Of a stretch of DNA of 64,000 nucleotides, positions 49,680-62,614 are shown in pieces; within the stretch, counting starts at the first letter, position 1; every line of letters begins with the position of its first letter. The notes beneath the pieces are model-generated. The model ran no database searches. It was not told the origin of the DNA and saw nothing but the letters and a program-made list of their open reading frames with translations. This stretch comes from Tretioscincus oriximinensis (lineage: Eukaryota > Chordata > Lepidosauria > Squamata > Gymnophthalmidae), in assembly GCA_022410635.1 (NCBI GenBank), contig JAJVDF010000213.1, positions 66,962-130,961 on the forward strand. Reading direction: 5' to 3'. A program made the translations under genes and the position numbers.

Positions 49680-50635
49680 ACCCTGCCTGAATATCACAAA
49701 TGTCTCATAGGATCAGTGACCAAGAAATTAAAATGAACTTACTAAAATAATACATTTGTTCCCTCAATCAACAGCCGAAATAAATAAATGTCCCACAACC
49801 AATTTTTAAAATGTGTATAATGAGAGTGATAACTGATGTATTGCAGCATGGAGACTATTCTTTTACCTTGAGGATACCACAGTGAATACCCCTGCTTGTT
49901 TACCCAGCCCTTCAGCTATGAAAAAAGGTAGTACAAACCAAAAGGGTCTTAGATCATAAGCTTGATAATGGAAGAAGGCATTTCTTATTTGGGCCAAAGA
50001 CATTTAGAGTCTTATAGGATAAAATTAAAATAGTTCAACAGTCACTTTTAAGATTAGTATGCTAATTAGCAGTCTTGTTGTTGCATTCTGCCCCAGATGA
50101 AGCACACCAATCTGGAAGTTACCAGAGAATGGATTACTGTGGCCAAATATTTTCAGTTCAGAAGGGATTGGAATTAGTGAATCAGCCATTGCTGGAATAA
50201 GTACTCTAAGCCATCTATCTCTACCTGAACTTCAAACATCATTGTAAAGTCCAATAGTGCTTCCTGTCTCTTCAAGAGGTCCATTGAGAACAGGGTGCCA
50301 AAGACACTGTGACACATAGTACCTTCATGTGGTCTGGATTCAGTTTTCATTTATTTGTCATCCAATACAGTTTATTATGGCTTCCAAGCACCTGGCAGAT
50401 ATTTTGACCACCTCGGCCAAAAAGAATAAATAAAGATTAAATTTAAAATATTAAATAAAAAGAATTCAGCCTGATGCTATTTACCTACACTAACAGCCAG
50501 GAAGAAAAGCAATTGATTGGCACTGGAAGGGAACAGAGAAAAAGGGGAGGAGCAGAAAGAATCTCAAAAAAAAGTGAACATTTGCAGTCAAAGAGGGGAT
50601 ATCTACACGCAGATGCATCCCACCTCTTCTAGTGG
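49680..50635. other. Intron sequence, no recognised element
   Basis: AT-rich, no gene or repeat recognised. Confidence 0.45.
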
Positions 50636-50895
50636 TGAGCCACTTTGGTGTAGTGGTTGAGTGTTGGACTCGTATCTGGTAGTCTCTCGGTTCGATTCCC
50701 CAGTCCTCCACGAAGGCCAGCTGGGTGACCTTGGACCAGTCACAGTTCTTTGAACACTCTCAGCCCCACCTACTCCACATATCTGTTGCAGAGAAAGCAA
50801 CAAAAGCTATGTGCGTCGCCCATGGTTGGCCGCCCTGAGACCTTTGGGTATAGGGCGGGATACAAGTACAAATAAATAAAAATAATAATAAATAG
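50636..50895 (+). mobile_element. CORE-SINE (MIR-like, tRNA-headed), nearly complete
   Basis: The tRNA-like head has an A-box region (ggtgtagtggttgagtgttg) and B box (ggttcgattcccc). It is followed by the MIR-type core (gctgggtgaccttggacc, agtcacagttctttgaac) and a LINE-like tail (gtatagggcgggatacaag) ending in (aaata)n. Internal RNA polymerase III promoter boxes are what mobilises such SINEs. Second copy at 3788-4000. Confidence 0.85.
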
Positions 50896-53800
50896 TGCCA
50901 CTGTGAGAGATGACTTTCATCTTCCTAAAATGCCCCAATCTGCCCTCTATAAATCTGTTTTATGGGCATAACTAAAAGAAGGAAGGGAGGGAGGGAAGTA
51001 TCAAACAAAAAATATGTGTGGTCATTCATTAAAAACAGATCTCCTGTCTGAATATTTATTTATTTATACTTATACACCACCCATACTCAAAGGTATGAAG
51101 TATCTGACCCATCGAGACATAAGATTTATGAAAACTGCCTTACTAAACAAAGAATAATAGTGTGACAATTCAGAGTGGACTATATCCCTTCCCCTTTACA
51201 CTGTTCCATCAATATAAGACAGTAGCTCGTTATTTAATAGTTCTGATCTACACTATCAGGTTCATTTATCTATTTATTACAGCGACTACTTCTGTATTTT
51301 GCTAGTGTTGTTTGAAGAAAGGCTAAGTTTATTTTCATGGTCTTTAGTTGGGTATTTTGTTTACAGATGTCAGTCATTGAAAGATAAAGTAAGATATAAA
51401 TAAATCGTATGTTAAGAACAGATACACCATCTGTATCATAGGAATGTAGAAACCGTTGGTTAATTGCTTGAGTTTGTGCCAAGTGCTCTATTTTATTACA
51501 CTACAATAGAAATTGACCATAAAAACAAGTAATTATTTTAGGTCTAAATGATAGGGGAAGTAAAACATAGCAAACTATGCTAAAAGCTGTGCCCTGCTTC
51601 AAAAAGAAGGAAAGAAAATGAAAAAGTGGCATAACAGTAGAATAAAATGTTTATTTTGACACAATAGCATATGTTTGGGGCTTTTCATATCTTTGTTATA
51701 ATGTTGAAATGATTTCAGTGTTCTGTTCCCACTAATCTTGCAAGAAGCTTAGTGAAACATTGATACTTTTTGCTCAAATGGTAAACAGAAAAATCAAGAC
51801 TTCAGAAAGAAAAGAAAAAATACTATTATCATTGACACTACATTATAAGTGATCTGTTCAGTTTTATTATATCTAGTGAACAAAAGCATATCTTTCCATT
51901 TTCAACACTGGCAAAGCACTTGAAAAATTGCATTATCAGTACTATATTTATGATAACGTCACATTCCCATGAAACCTGTAGTTCTGAATCACCGAGCTTT
52001 TCTGTTCTATTTTGGCAAATCCAGTTCCTCTTTTGGTTATTGTTCTATCGTTTTGCCCATATATGTCAAAGAGTGCAATGCCGAAATAAAAGTAAGTAAC
52101 CTGATTCATGAACATTTTAGTTTTGATTTATGATGCTTTCTAGTCCACACAATATTTACAATATAGTGATTTCACAGATAACTAGGAAACAAATTATGGA
52201 ACAGACTGAATTTGATATTTAGGCAGTATCCCAGTTATAAAAGATTGGTTTTAGCATGATTTATTGATTTTAAAATATGTGTCTATGTGCCTTTCCATAA
52301 TGATTATGATTTACAATTGAAGTATTTTGCAACTATATTGGTATTTAAATGACAATTACAAAAATTACAAACAAATATTCATAAAAAAGGTATGAGAGTG
52401 TCCTCTTTCCCCACATTTAATGTTCAAGAGTGTGATGCTTATGTGGACACCATGCTATTGCCCTACCACTCTGCTTCCACAACTGCCACAATACTCCTGA
52501 TGGGTCTGAGTTATTGAACAAAGAAAATGGCTTTTGAGATTATTCCATGTTTCAAATTCCTTCTGCCATCAGCATCAAAGCCAACCATTCTTTTGTTGAC
52601 TTTCTAAATTAGGAAAGGGAAATCTGTTTTTACTGAATCTGGGACTACCCTTACTGTGATTGTGAGAAATAGCTTGCAATCAGGACATTTTCTAAATGAT
52701 AATATTCCAGCTCATGAGCCTTTAATGATTTCGCTTCATTCTCCAGCTCCCAGTCCAGAAAAAGTTCAAATTAGAATTTCCTTGGCTTTAATTCAGTATA
52801 ATCTCAAAATGTATATGTTGATAAGTATTTCTTTCCAGAACAACATGGCTTAGTATCAAAGAAAAAAAAGTGTGAGTGTTCATGTTTGTACAGTTTAATT
52901 TACTACAAAAAATACTTTACAAAATATTTTAGACTTGAAAAGTTAGAATGGATTTTCTTTTTTAAGGGATAAACAATTTTAGAATAAAATCAATCAGCCA
53001 CTTCAGCAAGCAATTTTAATCAGAGATTTTGTTATTTCAATGTTTCTTCCAAAATAACGACTCCTATTTCTTCCCAAAAGGTTATGCATCACAACATATG
53101 ATTCATTGAACTTAATCTATATTAGCAAATTTAACAGCTTGCAAATCCTTTCACAATCGTAGCATTCATGGTTTACCTAAAATGCAATTTGTCCAAAAGC
53201 ATATAATTTGCCTGGAAATGTCTCTTGGCGGGTAAAAAGGGATTGAAAGAAAAGACAGGCCAGATGGAATCGTGTATTAAGAAGAAACGAGTAGGATGGA
53301 CAGAATATGTATAAAGGGACTACAAATGAAATTGCCTGAGCTTTTCAGATAGCCGGCATCACAATTAATTTTTCTCTTTTGTAAAAACTGTGTATGTTAT
53401 CCCTAGAGATGGTAGCAATGTGATGTTTACAGTGTTTCTATAGTACACACAAATCTTGAATAAAACACTTGCTTCAAATATTTTACACTAAATAGGAGTT
53501 GGCCGATAGTCATTTGTAATGGCTTCTCTTTTGTATGAAAGATAAGCAAGATGAGTTCCAAATGTCTGCTTGAAGTCATGCAATGGGTTCCTCCTAACCT
53601 ATTGAGACTGTAATAATGGTTAAGAATGTTTGGTTTAAGCTTATTTCAAACAGTTAGTCACAGATTCCTGCAGTGTGAGGCAGGGTACACAGAAAGAAAA
53701 AGTGGAATGCTTTAAGTCGTTCCTTCCTTCCTCTATAATAAGACATGGTTTGTGTTTACCTTATCTAATTTAATCCACTTTAGTAAAAGTAAATTACGCC

Positions 53801-53958
53801 CTAAAATGGATGACAATGCATGAAATAGGGACCTAAAATACATTAAGCTAATCTACTTCTTCTAACGTGGCTTAAATTAGGTAAATACAGATCAGGTTTA
53901 AGAATCCTATGCTGCCTGATTTGTAGAGATCAAAGCTAGGGATAACTCCATCTCACAA
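50896..53958. other. Intron sequence, mostly unassigned
   Basis: A tail-like fragment (tatttatttatttatactta...ccacccatac) lies at about 51054-51092. Otherwise AT-rich. 52970-53220 has no repeat features and may be conserved noncoding sequence. Confidence 0.45.
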
Positions 53959-54440
53959 TAGGCTGACCAGGAGGTCCTGCCCCCCCACCCGGTTTTCACC
54001 ATTTGGGGGCTTTTTCCCATCTAGGGTTCAGGCTGCAGACGCGTTGCACTATGCAGGTGCCAAGCATGTTGCACACCTCTACTGCAACCTGAGTGCTGCT
54101 TCCTTACTGAGCTCCTCCACCAGCCTCCCATTGCCGCTGCCCTGGCTCAGCATCCTGCCTGTGCCTTCTTCTTCATTCCTGCCCACAAAGCTGTCACCAC
54201 CCAGGCCAGGGCTCCATGCCAAAGCAGACACTGCCATGGCAAGGGACACCGGCAGGGCCGGGGTATGCATGGTCGGATCCCCTTGGACTGCCTGTCCCCC
54301 AGCAGTAGCAGTGCACAGGCCGCTCATTCCCCTTGTAGCCTCGCCATCCCCTGCCTCAGTACCCCTCCCCTCGGCATGGAGTCCTTGCCTGGCAATGAGC
54401 AGGAATGAGGAAGAAGAATGTGCAGGGTGCAGGTAGTATG
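53959..54440. repeat. Foldback/MITE family member (TAGGCTGACCA type) joined to a GC-rich block
   Basis: Starts taggctgaccaggaggtcct and acccggttttcacc, like the 39-kb MITE. It continues into about 400 bp of GC-rich sequence with open frames on both strands (54044-54436 + and 54079-54450 -). Those frames have no recognisable domain and arise from composition. The right end is undefined. Confidence 0.5.
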
Positions 54441-57400
54441 TTCTATGCATATAGTACAGAATGTAATTTGAGTCAGGGGTGGATGAGCAGATGATTTTAT
54501 TACTAGTACTTTTCAGACATCAAGGACTACCAGTTTGGCTTAATCAGGAAAACAGAGATATACTTAAGACATGTTTTCATGTTCTGGACTACTGGTAAAC
54601 ACCTATAAATGGGTTCACTGAGAATTCTGTTGATATGAATTTTGATTCCTAACCTTTTGAAGTCTTCAAAGGCTGTCCCAAGCTCATGCTTTTTCTGCAC
54701 CACAACTGTTGTGTAGATGATATTGTTCCAGTGGTCTGGATCAAGATGTTTTTTTCCTGATCCAGACAGTGCAGAAAGGACTATCATTTGTGCAATCAAA
54801 AACTACTCACAAACTGTAAGTGTCTGACTTTCAATTATTTTGTAGGACTTGTTGGCACAGAAGAGGGAATATGTAATTTTCACAACTGTGAATGAAACCT
54901 TAGCTACTTCTAATGAATTGTTTCAGTAGTTTCTTTGAAGATTGATTACATATGTATTTTAACTGAGTTGGAATTTGAAATTAGCAGAGAAAATTTATGC
55001 AGCCAATTACAACCAGCTTAGTTTCATTACACTGAACACTGGATCAGAAATACTCTTGGCATGGGTCAAATGGCAATATAGCAGATATTTGATGCATTTC
55101 AGTTGGCCTGAATAGTTAGCATCTTATCTTGAGGAGACATATGCCTTTTCACAAAGCATTTCCTTTTCAAAATAAAGAAGTATGTGTGAAAGGCAAGTAA
55201 TTCTTTATCATCCATTCATTACATTTCCACTGATCACATAGAAGTCAGGGGAGTCATAAGGTCCATTCTTGGCACCAAGTGTTAATATTTTTTACATTGA
55301 AACAAAAGGCTGATTAGAGTGTGAATTTCAGGTCATTTAAAACATATTAACATCTACAACTTGTCATTAAAATACTTTGCTACATTTTTGAACCAGCTTA
55401 TTTCAGCTAATTTATTTCAAAATGTGATTACTGGCTTTTGTTGCCAACAAGAAAGATAGCTCTGTGGTCTCTTCTTAGATATTTCAGGATCATGCAATGA
55501 TTTTATTTTTTTTTCTTTTGTACTATAGATAGTCTTTGTATGAGCCCCACAAAACACATTATGTGTAATTCTTGAAAAACTAGCCAAAATGAAGTCAAGT
55601 AATAGCAAAGAAAATGGGGGAAAGTGAGCAGGAAGCCATAAGTCACAGAGAACTTCCCATTTTTGTAGTACCGACAAACACAAAGATACTTCCATTTTCT
55701 AACTCAGAAATGCCTATGAAGAAACAAAAGAAGTTCTCAGAGAAGGCATGGCTGATATGATGAAATTCTTCCATCTATGATGAATTTTTCCAATCTCATA
55801 CCTATTGTATTTTTCTTCTTCTTCTGCCTCCAAGAAGACAATGAAACATACGAGCCAAAAACCAATTGAACCTTAAAGATACAGAATTGCCATTTCAGAA
55901 AGCCATGGTGATACACTTCTGGAAATGACAATGCCTATTTTGGTTGATAAATAACCTTATTATTAAATTAGTAGCGCACAATAAGGGAACCCAATTCCAC
56001 ACTAGTATCTTCAAAGAATGTATATCTACTATGGGCAGAGATAACCCCATTTGTCATTGTACAAAAATGATGTCTATCTGTCGTAAACTTATGAAATTCA
56101 ACAGTAACTTTCCTCCCATTATTTAGCTGGGAAGTGAAAAAATGGATTCAGATCTGCACTAGAACCACATCTGTATGCATATGATTCCCATATAAGGCTT
56201 AGGCTCAGTATAGATGGGGTGCCAGACGTAAACAATAACTTTCTGACATAATTTTTGTTTCCTGTTTTATGGTTTAAATTGTGCTGCCTGCTTTTCTATG
56301 CTATTTTTTCACGATGACAAGTGCTTATTATAAAAGCTTGGATGCCTAGCAGCTTTCTTTGGGCAGCCCAAATGTGAAAAAGTGAAAAAGAGCTGTTGTG
56401 GTACTGGTCTGCTGGGAACTGTAGTCCAAGCAAAAGACAGCCTCTTCTGCTTAGTCTACGTGGGCCTCTGGCCCTGGGAACTATAGCTCTCAGTCCACAC
56501 TGCAGCTAGACTTGGGAGGGAGAAAGCCTCTTTAGCTGATCTGTGCACAGTCCCACCTACAGAAAGCATTTTTCTGCTTACAGCACTTTGGCTAGGGAGC
56601 CAATCTATAAGTATACACCATATTGACCCTGCATGTTAAATTTCCCATGTGAAGGGAGGGTTATATAGACCTTTATCTTTGGGCATGATAAAGATCCTGC
56701 ATATCACATCCTGCATAACCTTTGGTAGTAGAATCTTCTAAAATCTGATTAGCTTCAGAAGAAAACAGCAATCAGGAATGGAAAGCTGAAGAACAGGAAA
56801 CTAGTAACTTCGCTGCCAATACAAATTGAAGGAGTAGAGTAAGGACAGATCTCAACCAATGAGGTAGACCCACTGCAACTGTTTGATGTGTCATCACAGT
56901 CATCCATTGGGTGAAAAGCATTTACACTACTCTATGTATGAGCTTTCAGTGTCATCCAAGAGCATCTCTTCTGGACACAAAACTGTGCTCTGCAAAAATT
57001 GATAACTGCAGCAATAACTGCACCCAGAAGTGGTGCCGTGTGACTGCTGCAAGTGCATGAGAAGATGTGCCAGCAAAGTTACTAGTAGAAATAGCCAGAA
57101 AAAAGTAAGTGCAGATGTAGCCTGAAATATAAGGATAAAAAGGAAAGGGAAATTCTACAAATTAAATGTTATTTCACCTCGGTAATGACAAACATTGAAG
57201 AAAGAAAGATAAGCACTTGTGCTTGTGTGTGAGTGTGTGTGTAACACTTTTGGACAGAGAGGGAGAAAGTTTTGTACAGTAATGAATTACATGCAGATTT
57301 CCAGTTTGTTATTCCTTAGTAATTCAAGAAAGGCATGGTTTCTTTATACCAAGACCCAATCCTTTTTTATTTATAATGTCTTCTGGGACCAAGCTATGGC

Positions 57401-59916
57401 ACAAATTAAACCTTAATTAGTGATCATATTTTTACAGCTAATTATACAGCACCATATCTGCATAATGTTTAATATGCATATCCGCATATCACAGTCCAGA
57501 AACTCTTCTGCTTTTTCAATTTCATTTAATCTTATCCTAAGCAAGACATGGCACTACTGACACAGCCTTGGTTTGCCAAACTGGAATGCTACGGTGAACT
57601 GCTAAACTGTAATATTGGAGGGATGTACAGACAGACGTGCATACATGCATGCATACAGCCAGGCAGGCAGGCGACAGACAGACAGATATGCCTATACAAA
57701 CACACATACTCATATACATATAAAGAAAGATAGCTCAGTCTTCTAACATTGCAAGTTGAAGGGTTTCTTTTTTACTATGAAATACTACTATTACTACTAC
57801 TACTACTAATGGTGATGATGGTGATGATGACGATGACAATAGGCATTTCCTTGCTTAAAAGCCAGCTGGAAAAACAGAAAGTAGAAGATGAAAGCTCATT
57901 AATGAAAAATTCTACGAGTTCCTACCTTTTCTTTGCATCCATGGTAGAAATCAAACAAAAAAGACCAGATGATGCAAATAAATGAAGCAAAATGTAGACA
58001 GACAGTATGTGAACGATATTATAACATCCAATGTATAAAATCACCATCTTTGTCAAAAATTCTACTCTTTCAAAAGGCAGCAGGCTAACATACGTATAAG
58101 TTCTTAATTTTCCACAACTCCTTAAAATAATGTCCTTTCATATAGATACATAAAATAGTATAGATTCATCCAGATAGGAACAGGAAATTTGGGGATCTTT
58201 GTTAGATACAGCATTGCCTCATTGCCAGAGCAACTGATGCTCCCACAACAATGCCAGACTCTTATTTTCTGCCTGCTATTTGTCTAACCATGGTAGTTTT
58301 AAAGTACCTGGATGTCTATCCATTTTTCCTTTTTATTTTTCTCATACTTGATAGACTCTAGGTACTTGTGAATGATAACAGAAACAGCACGGGATTGGAA
58401 TTGATATAGGAATTCTGCTATTGTTGATGGATTTCCTTTAATAGTAACAATATGGATTTTCAAACCATACCAAAACTGTATTGTTAATGTCAGGTTATTC
58501 CAGGAGAATTGTAGGTTTTTGCCCACATTTAGGGGCTTCTTAGAAGCCAGTAGAAATCTCTTATGATGAAGGAGAGTAGATTTTTCAGTGTACTGTTCTG
58601 GATTATTTGTTGTCTTTTTAAAAACCTTTTTCATAAATACCTAGAATCTGAACTGATGTTTGAAGTATTAGGTTCACTGTGAACATGAATTTGCACTCAT
58701 AACAAAGCACTGGTAACAAAGCACTGATAAAATATCTACATAATTTAGAAGACAAAGTAAAAGATCTAATTAATTCAATAAAAGTGTACAATTTGTGATT
58801 AGAAACTATGTTTTTTATTTATTTGAAACCTTTGTTTTTTGTCACATGTAACAATATTATGCATTATGAATTACTATTGCAAGAACAAGTTACAAATTTG
58901 GTATCTGTATATATATAAGATATTTTAGCAATCATCGCTACAAAAACTAGCTGAATGTGTAAGGCCACATCTTCGTTTAGAATTGAACTGAATTATTTGT
59001 GGGCATATGAGTTAATTGCCTCAATCACTGCTCAAAATGCTACTTTTATATCTCCACTTCTGAGTGAGGAGGTGTTAGTTGAAGTGATGCCCCAAAGTAT
59101 CTCCACTGATTGCAACAAAATTGCATCCACAGAAAATGTTGTTTTAGATGATGGTTACATCTGCTATAGCACCCTGCTGCCATAAATGAAGACACAGCAG
59201 CAGCAGATGCTTTGCTGGGAATATGGAAAAATGGAAAAATAACCTCAATACCAACCCACAAGATTGTATATTTTCAAGGAAGCCATTTTGTATGGTGTGA
59301 TACATTATTTCATCACTGTAAAGAAGCATAAAGAAATCTGTATATCCTGTCTTTTAAGTATTCGTTGAAGAGTCAAATAATGTAATTTTAATGTTAGCAA
59401 AAGATTAATAGTATCTTACATCTCATCTGAAGCGATGTTCATCAGTTTCCTTTTTCCCTACCTAAGTATTTGCTTTGTCTTCTTCAACTTCTGTCTAAGG
59501 AAATAAATGGGACTCTAAGACTACATTTTAAATGCAGATTATTGAAGTATAAAATCTAGTTTTTTGAACCTCACTTGTGCTTTTCTGATACTTTTTCGAT
59601 ACCTAGACAATTCTGTTATAGTGTTTTTGATAGTAATCCCAATGATTTTTTTTTAAAAAAATAATTTTATCTATTAAGCATTTGGCTCTTTTTTCTGACA
59701 CACTGGTGTACTCAACCACTTCTGGGAAGCTTTCTCCCCTCACCATGTGTTTGCTATACCCTATCTGAACGACCTTGAAATATCTGCTTCTTTACATTTT
59801 CTACATTAATGGGAAGGTAAAAAGGTCTGTTACTTTATTATCAATAAATTTACATTTCAATTTATAAATGTTCTCAAATTTTAATCATCATTCTTTTTTT
59901 CTTCTAATTTTCCTAG
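54441..59916. other. Intron sequence up to the TENM2 exon, microsatellites only
   Basis: AT-rich. Includes simple repeats at 57628-57700 and 57780-57838. The 111-codon frame at 58299-58634 (-) has no recognisable domain. Confidence 0.45.
57628..57838. repeat. Simple repeats: (ACAG/CATG/CAGG)n, (TAC)n, (GATGGT)n
   Basis: Tetranucleotide units (acagacag, catgcatg, caggcagg, gacagaca) run over 57628-57690. A (tac)n stretch is at 57782-57808, followed by gatgatggt-type units to 57838. Confidence 0.8.
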
Positions 59917-60192
59917 GAACGAACTTCACCCTCGCTGAACTAGGAATTTGTGAGCCCTCTCCCCACAGAAGTGGTTACTGCTCAGACATAGGAATACTTC
60001 ATCAAGGCTATTCCCTCAGTACTGGTTCTGACGCTGACTCAGATCCTGAGGGAGGAATGTCTCCAGAGCATGCCATACGATTGTGGGGAAGAGGAATTAA
60101 ATCCAGGCGCAGTTCCGGTCTGTCAAGCCGTGAAAATTCTGCTCTTACCCTGACTGATTCTGACAATGAAAATAAATCAGAGGAGGAAAACG
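59917..60192 (+). CDS. TENM2: Teneurin-2, second coding exon (residues 76-167 plus first base of codon 168)
   Basis: The exon continues the cytoplasmic domain. The acceptor is a pyrimidine tract ending tcctag|gaacg. The split Gly codon (G+GA) reads into [19 protein letters not shown] (77-95), then a Tyr/Ser/Asp region [17 protein letters not shown] (106-122), the conserved block [20 protein letters not shown] (123-142), and an acidic Ser/Thr stretch [16 protein letters not shown] (152-167). The donor is aacg|gtaggt. The length is 276 nt (92 codons) and both ends are phase 1, so skipping this exon would keep the downstream frame. As recalled, mammalian TENM2 has T where P119 is, and DD where EE (164-165) is. 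No transmembrane segment or extracellular EGF/NHL/YD part is in the window; those exons lie further right. The basic patch KSRRSS (137-142) could matter for trafficking or nuclear entry of the released cytoplasmic domain, but that is inference. Confidence 0.95.
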
Positions 60193-60466
60193 GTAGGTCT
60201 GTTTCTCACATCATTGTTGGTAATATGCATCCCTAGTAGTGTGGAATGTAAAATAATATTTTCACTTGTCCATTTTCTTGATTAAATAATTTTACTGCTT
60301 GCGCAATAAAACATTCCTCCATCCTATAAGGTAAATGAAATTCTATGGATCTGCAAATAAAAAAGTTAATTTAATTTGCTATGTTTTTGTTACCATAGGT
60401 TAAGACATAGGAGAAAAAGAGAAACGGCTATAGCACTATCTATTATTGAACTATTTTCATAGTTGT
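60193..60466 (+). other. TENM2: Start of the next TENM2 intron
   Basis: The donor gtaggt follows the exon at 59917-60192. No gene or repeat is visible before the PLE insertion at 60467. The intron continues to the end of the window. Confidence 0.85.
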
Positions 60467-61102
60467 CAATTTCAGAGAAATAGCCGTGTTAGTCTAGCAG
60501 AAAGTCCAGCAAAGGAGCTAGCAGCACTTTGAGACTAACTTGAGAAAAGTGGTTGGCATAAGCTTTCGTAGACAGGTCTACTTCTTCAGATGCTGAGGGA
60601 CTAATGTCAGGGTCAGGTATTTATAGGAAAATGTGTATGGGAGAAGACAAAGCATATGCAACTGTAGGGAGGTGTTGAATTGTAGGTTAGAAAAACAGGT
60701 CAATACCAGGAATTATTCTCCTTGTGTGAAAAAGTCCCTGGGGCAACAAGGGGCAATGTCTAGTAGAGAAACAATCAAATACTTAACAGGTGTCATAAAA
60801 ATGTATAGTTGGCCAGGAAACCATTGTCTCTGTTAAGTCCTTTGTTGATGGCCTGGAACTTGTGAATGTATTCAAGTTCTGCTGCTTCTCTTTCAAACCT
60901 TCCTTTGTAGTTTCTTTGTTCAAGAACTGAAAAAAAAAGAAAGAAAAAAACTCCCATACACATTTTCCTATAAATACCTGACCCTGACATTAGTCCCTCA
61001 GCATCTGAAGAAGTAGACCTGTCTACGAAAGCTTATGCCAACCACTTTTCTCAAGTTAGTCTCAAAGTGCTGCTAGCTCCTTTGCTGTATTTTCATAGTT
61101 GT
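60452..61102. repeat. Target-site duplication pair of PLE copy A
   Basis: Identical 15-mers tattttcatagttgt at 60452-60466 and 61088-61102. Confidence 0.85.
60467..61087. mobile_element. Penelope-like element, 3' part on the - strand joined to an inverted terminal repeat
   Basis: Bounded by a 15-bp duplication, tattttcatagttgt (60452-60466 and 61088-61102). From the left, the - strand copy begins with the element's terminal sequence (tttcagagaaatagccgtgt). It runs through the 3' UTR to the end of the GIY-YIG endonuclease reading frame (QRNYKGRFEREAAELEYIHK, about 60800-60930). After a short A-rich junction (about 60931-60949), a + strand copy of the terminal repeat (60950-61087) closes the insert. 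The two terminal copies are inverted repeats of about 130 bp. Such rearranged, 5'-truncated insertions are usual for PLEs. Confidence 0.88.
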
Positions 61103-61313
61103 TATGTAGCTTTATCATAATAGAGAAAAGATAAGCTTTTCTCAAATTATGCTCCTGCAGCTTTGGTTCTGTATTAAAATTAGAGGCTCCGCTATCATGC
61201 ATTTTTATTACTTTTATTATTTTTAGTATAATACCACACATAATATTTACAAACAATAGTATCCATGCTACAAAAGAAGTCCCTTCCCTCCTCAAGCAAC
61301 AAAGTCCTTTCAC
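61103..61313. other. TENM2 intron sequence between two PLE insertions
   Basis: About 210 bp of ordinary AT-rich sequence between the two duplications. No feature seen. Confidence 0.6.
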
Positions 61314-61354
61314 TTATACAGATCATCCAGCAAAGGGGCCAGTAGCAGTAACTA

Positions 61355-61988
61355 CTAACAAGATAAAAATGTATAATTGGTCAGGAAACCATTAAGTCCT
61401 TTGTTGATGGCCTGGAACCTATGAATGTATTCAGGTTTTACTGCTTCTCTTTCAAATCTTCCTTTGTTCAAGGATTGAGTCCTGAGGTCTGAGATAGAAA
61501 GTCCTGGAAGGTTGAAGTGTTCAGCAACTGGTTTCTGTGTGTTGCCATTTCGAATATCTGATTTGTGACCATTTATTCTCTGGCGTAGGGATTTGCCCAA
61601 TGTAGTGTAGAGGGGCATTGTTGGTAGAAAATCAAATACATCACATTAGAAGACGAGCATGTAAAAGTGCCTCTAAAGTTGTGGGTGGTGTTATCAGGTC
61701 TCATGATTACATTGCCAGGGTGGATGTTTGAGCAGAGTTGACATCTGGGTTTGTGGCAGTTCTCATTTTTCCACCCATGTTCTGTGTCCCCTGTGTGAGT
61801 AGTTGTTTGAGGTTGGGTGGTTGTTTGTAAGGCAGCAAAGGTTTACCACCAAGTGCTCTTGAGAGAGCAGCTTTCTTATCTAAAATAGGTTGAAGTTCAT
61901 TTATTATGTATTTGAGGGACCTCAATTGTGAGCTGTATGTGAGGGCCCACAATTTTGAGCTGTTTGCTACCTCTGCAAACCTAGCCAC
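61355..61988 (-). pseudogene. Penelope-like linker and GIY-YIG endonuclease remnant, inverted segment
   Basis: Read on the - strand: LTYSSQLRSLKYIINELQPI and SRALGGKPLLPYKQPPNLKQ (61707-61988) are the RT-endonuclease linker. A diverged, frame-broken stretch follows, where the family has Cys/His residues. Then KSLRQRINGHKSDIRNG and QKPVAEHFNLPGLSISDLR (61355-61618) give the GIY-YIG domain, whose conserved Arg and Glu surroundings are visible. A frameshift separates the two parts. Confidence 0.8.
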
Positions 61989-62004
61989 TAGATCTGCAGA
62001 TCTG

Positions 62005-62374
62005 CCACTTTGTTCTCACCCATAACTACTTCACTTTTGACAATAACTTATATCTCCAAACTAATGGTATTGCCATGGGGACACGTACAGCACCCCAATA
62101 TGCCAACATCTTTATGGCTGATCTAGCACATCAGTTTCTCAACTCCTGCACCCAGAAAACTCTACTTTACTTAAGATTCATGGATGACATCTTTATAATC
62201 TGGACTCACGGGGAAGACTCACTAAGGACATTCCACCAAAATTTCAATAGCTTCCACCCTACCATTAATCTCAGCTTGGAACGATTAAGAGAGCAAATTC
62301 ACTTTCTGGACACCACCATAAAATTGCACTACGGACATCTGAGCATGACTCTGTATCACAAACGCACTGATTGA
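62005..62374 (+). pseudogene. Penelope-like reverse transcriptase fragment
   Basis: The frame reads HFVLTHNYFTFDNNLYLQ, then TNGIAMGTRTAPQYANIFMA, the catalytic motif LRFMDDIFIIW, and FHPTINLSLERLREQIHFLDT. These are the PLE-type RT motifs (the GTRTAPQYAN block and FMDD with an aromatic tail). The N-terminal fingers and early RT motifs are missing because the segment is 5'-truncated. A stop follows at about 62372. The intact DD motif suggests fairly recent decay, but the fragment cannot act alone. Confidence 0.88.
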
Positions 62375-62614
62375 TACACCTACTTACATGCCTCTAGTTT
62401 CCACATACAACCAAATCCATTGGATACAACCAAGCTCTCAGATATAATCGCATCTGCTCAGATCCAAAGGACAGTGATGCCAAACTCATGGAACTACAGT
62501 ACACACCACATGAAGTAAAAAAAACAAATCAGCAGAGCCAGAATGATTCCCAGAACCAACCTATTACAGGACAGATTGAGGACAGAAAACAACAGAACCC
62601 CATTAGTGGTCACA

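Larger units (their letters stand above)
8892..59916 (+). other. TENM2: TENM2 intron between the first two coding exons (51,025 bp)
   Basis: The intron starts gtatgt and ends with a T-rich tract plus tcctag. It is phase 1 at both ends. It carries most of the mobile elements listed separately (CR1, Tc1, PLE ends, CORE-SINE, MITEs). Very long 5' introns are usual for teneurin genes. I saw no additional exon with convincing teneurin-like sequence in it; short open frames inside lack codon conservation I can recognise. Confidence 0.9.

Noticed and set aside
54044..54450. Overlapping 130- and 123-codon open frames on opposite strands
   Set aside because: They lie in a GC-rich repeat block where stops are rare; low-complexity Pro/Ala/Ser sequence, no domain, no splice or start context.
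58299..58634. 111-codon - strand frame
   Set aside because: Sequence is not obviously low-complexity, but I recognise no domain, promoter or splice context, and a chance frame of this length is expected in 64 kb of AT-rich DNA.
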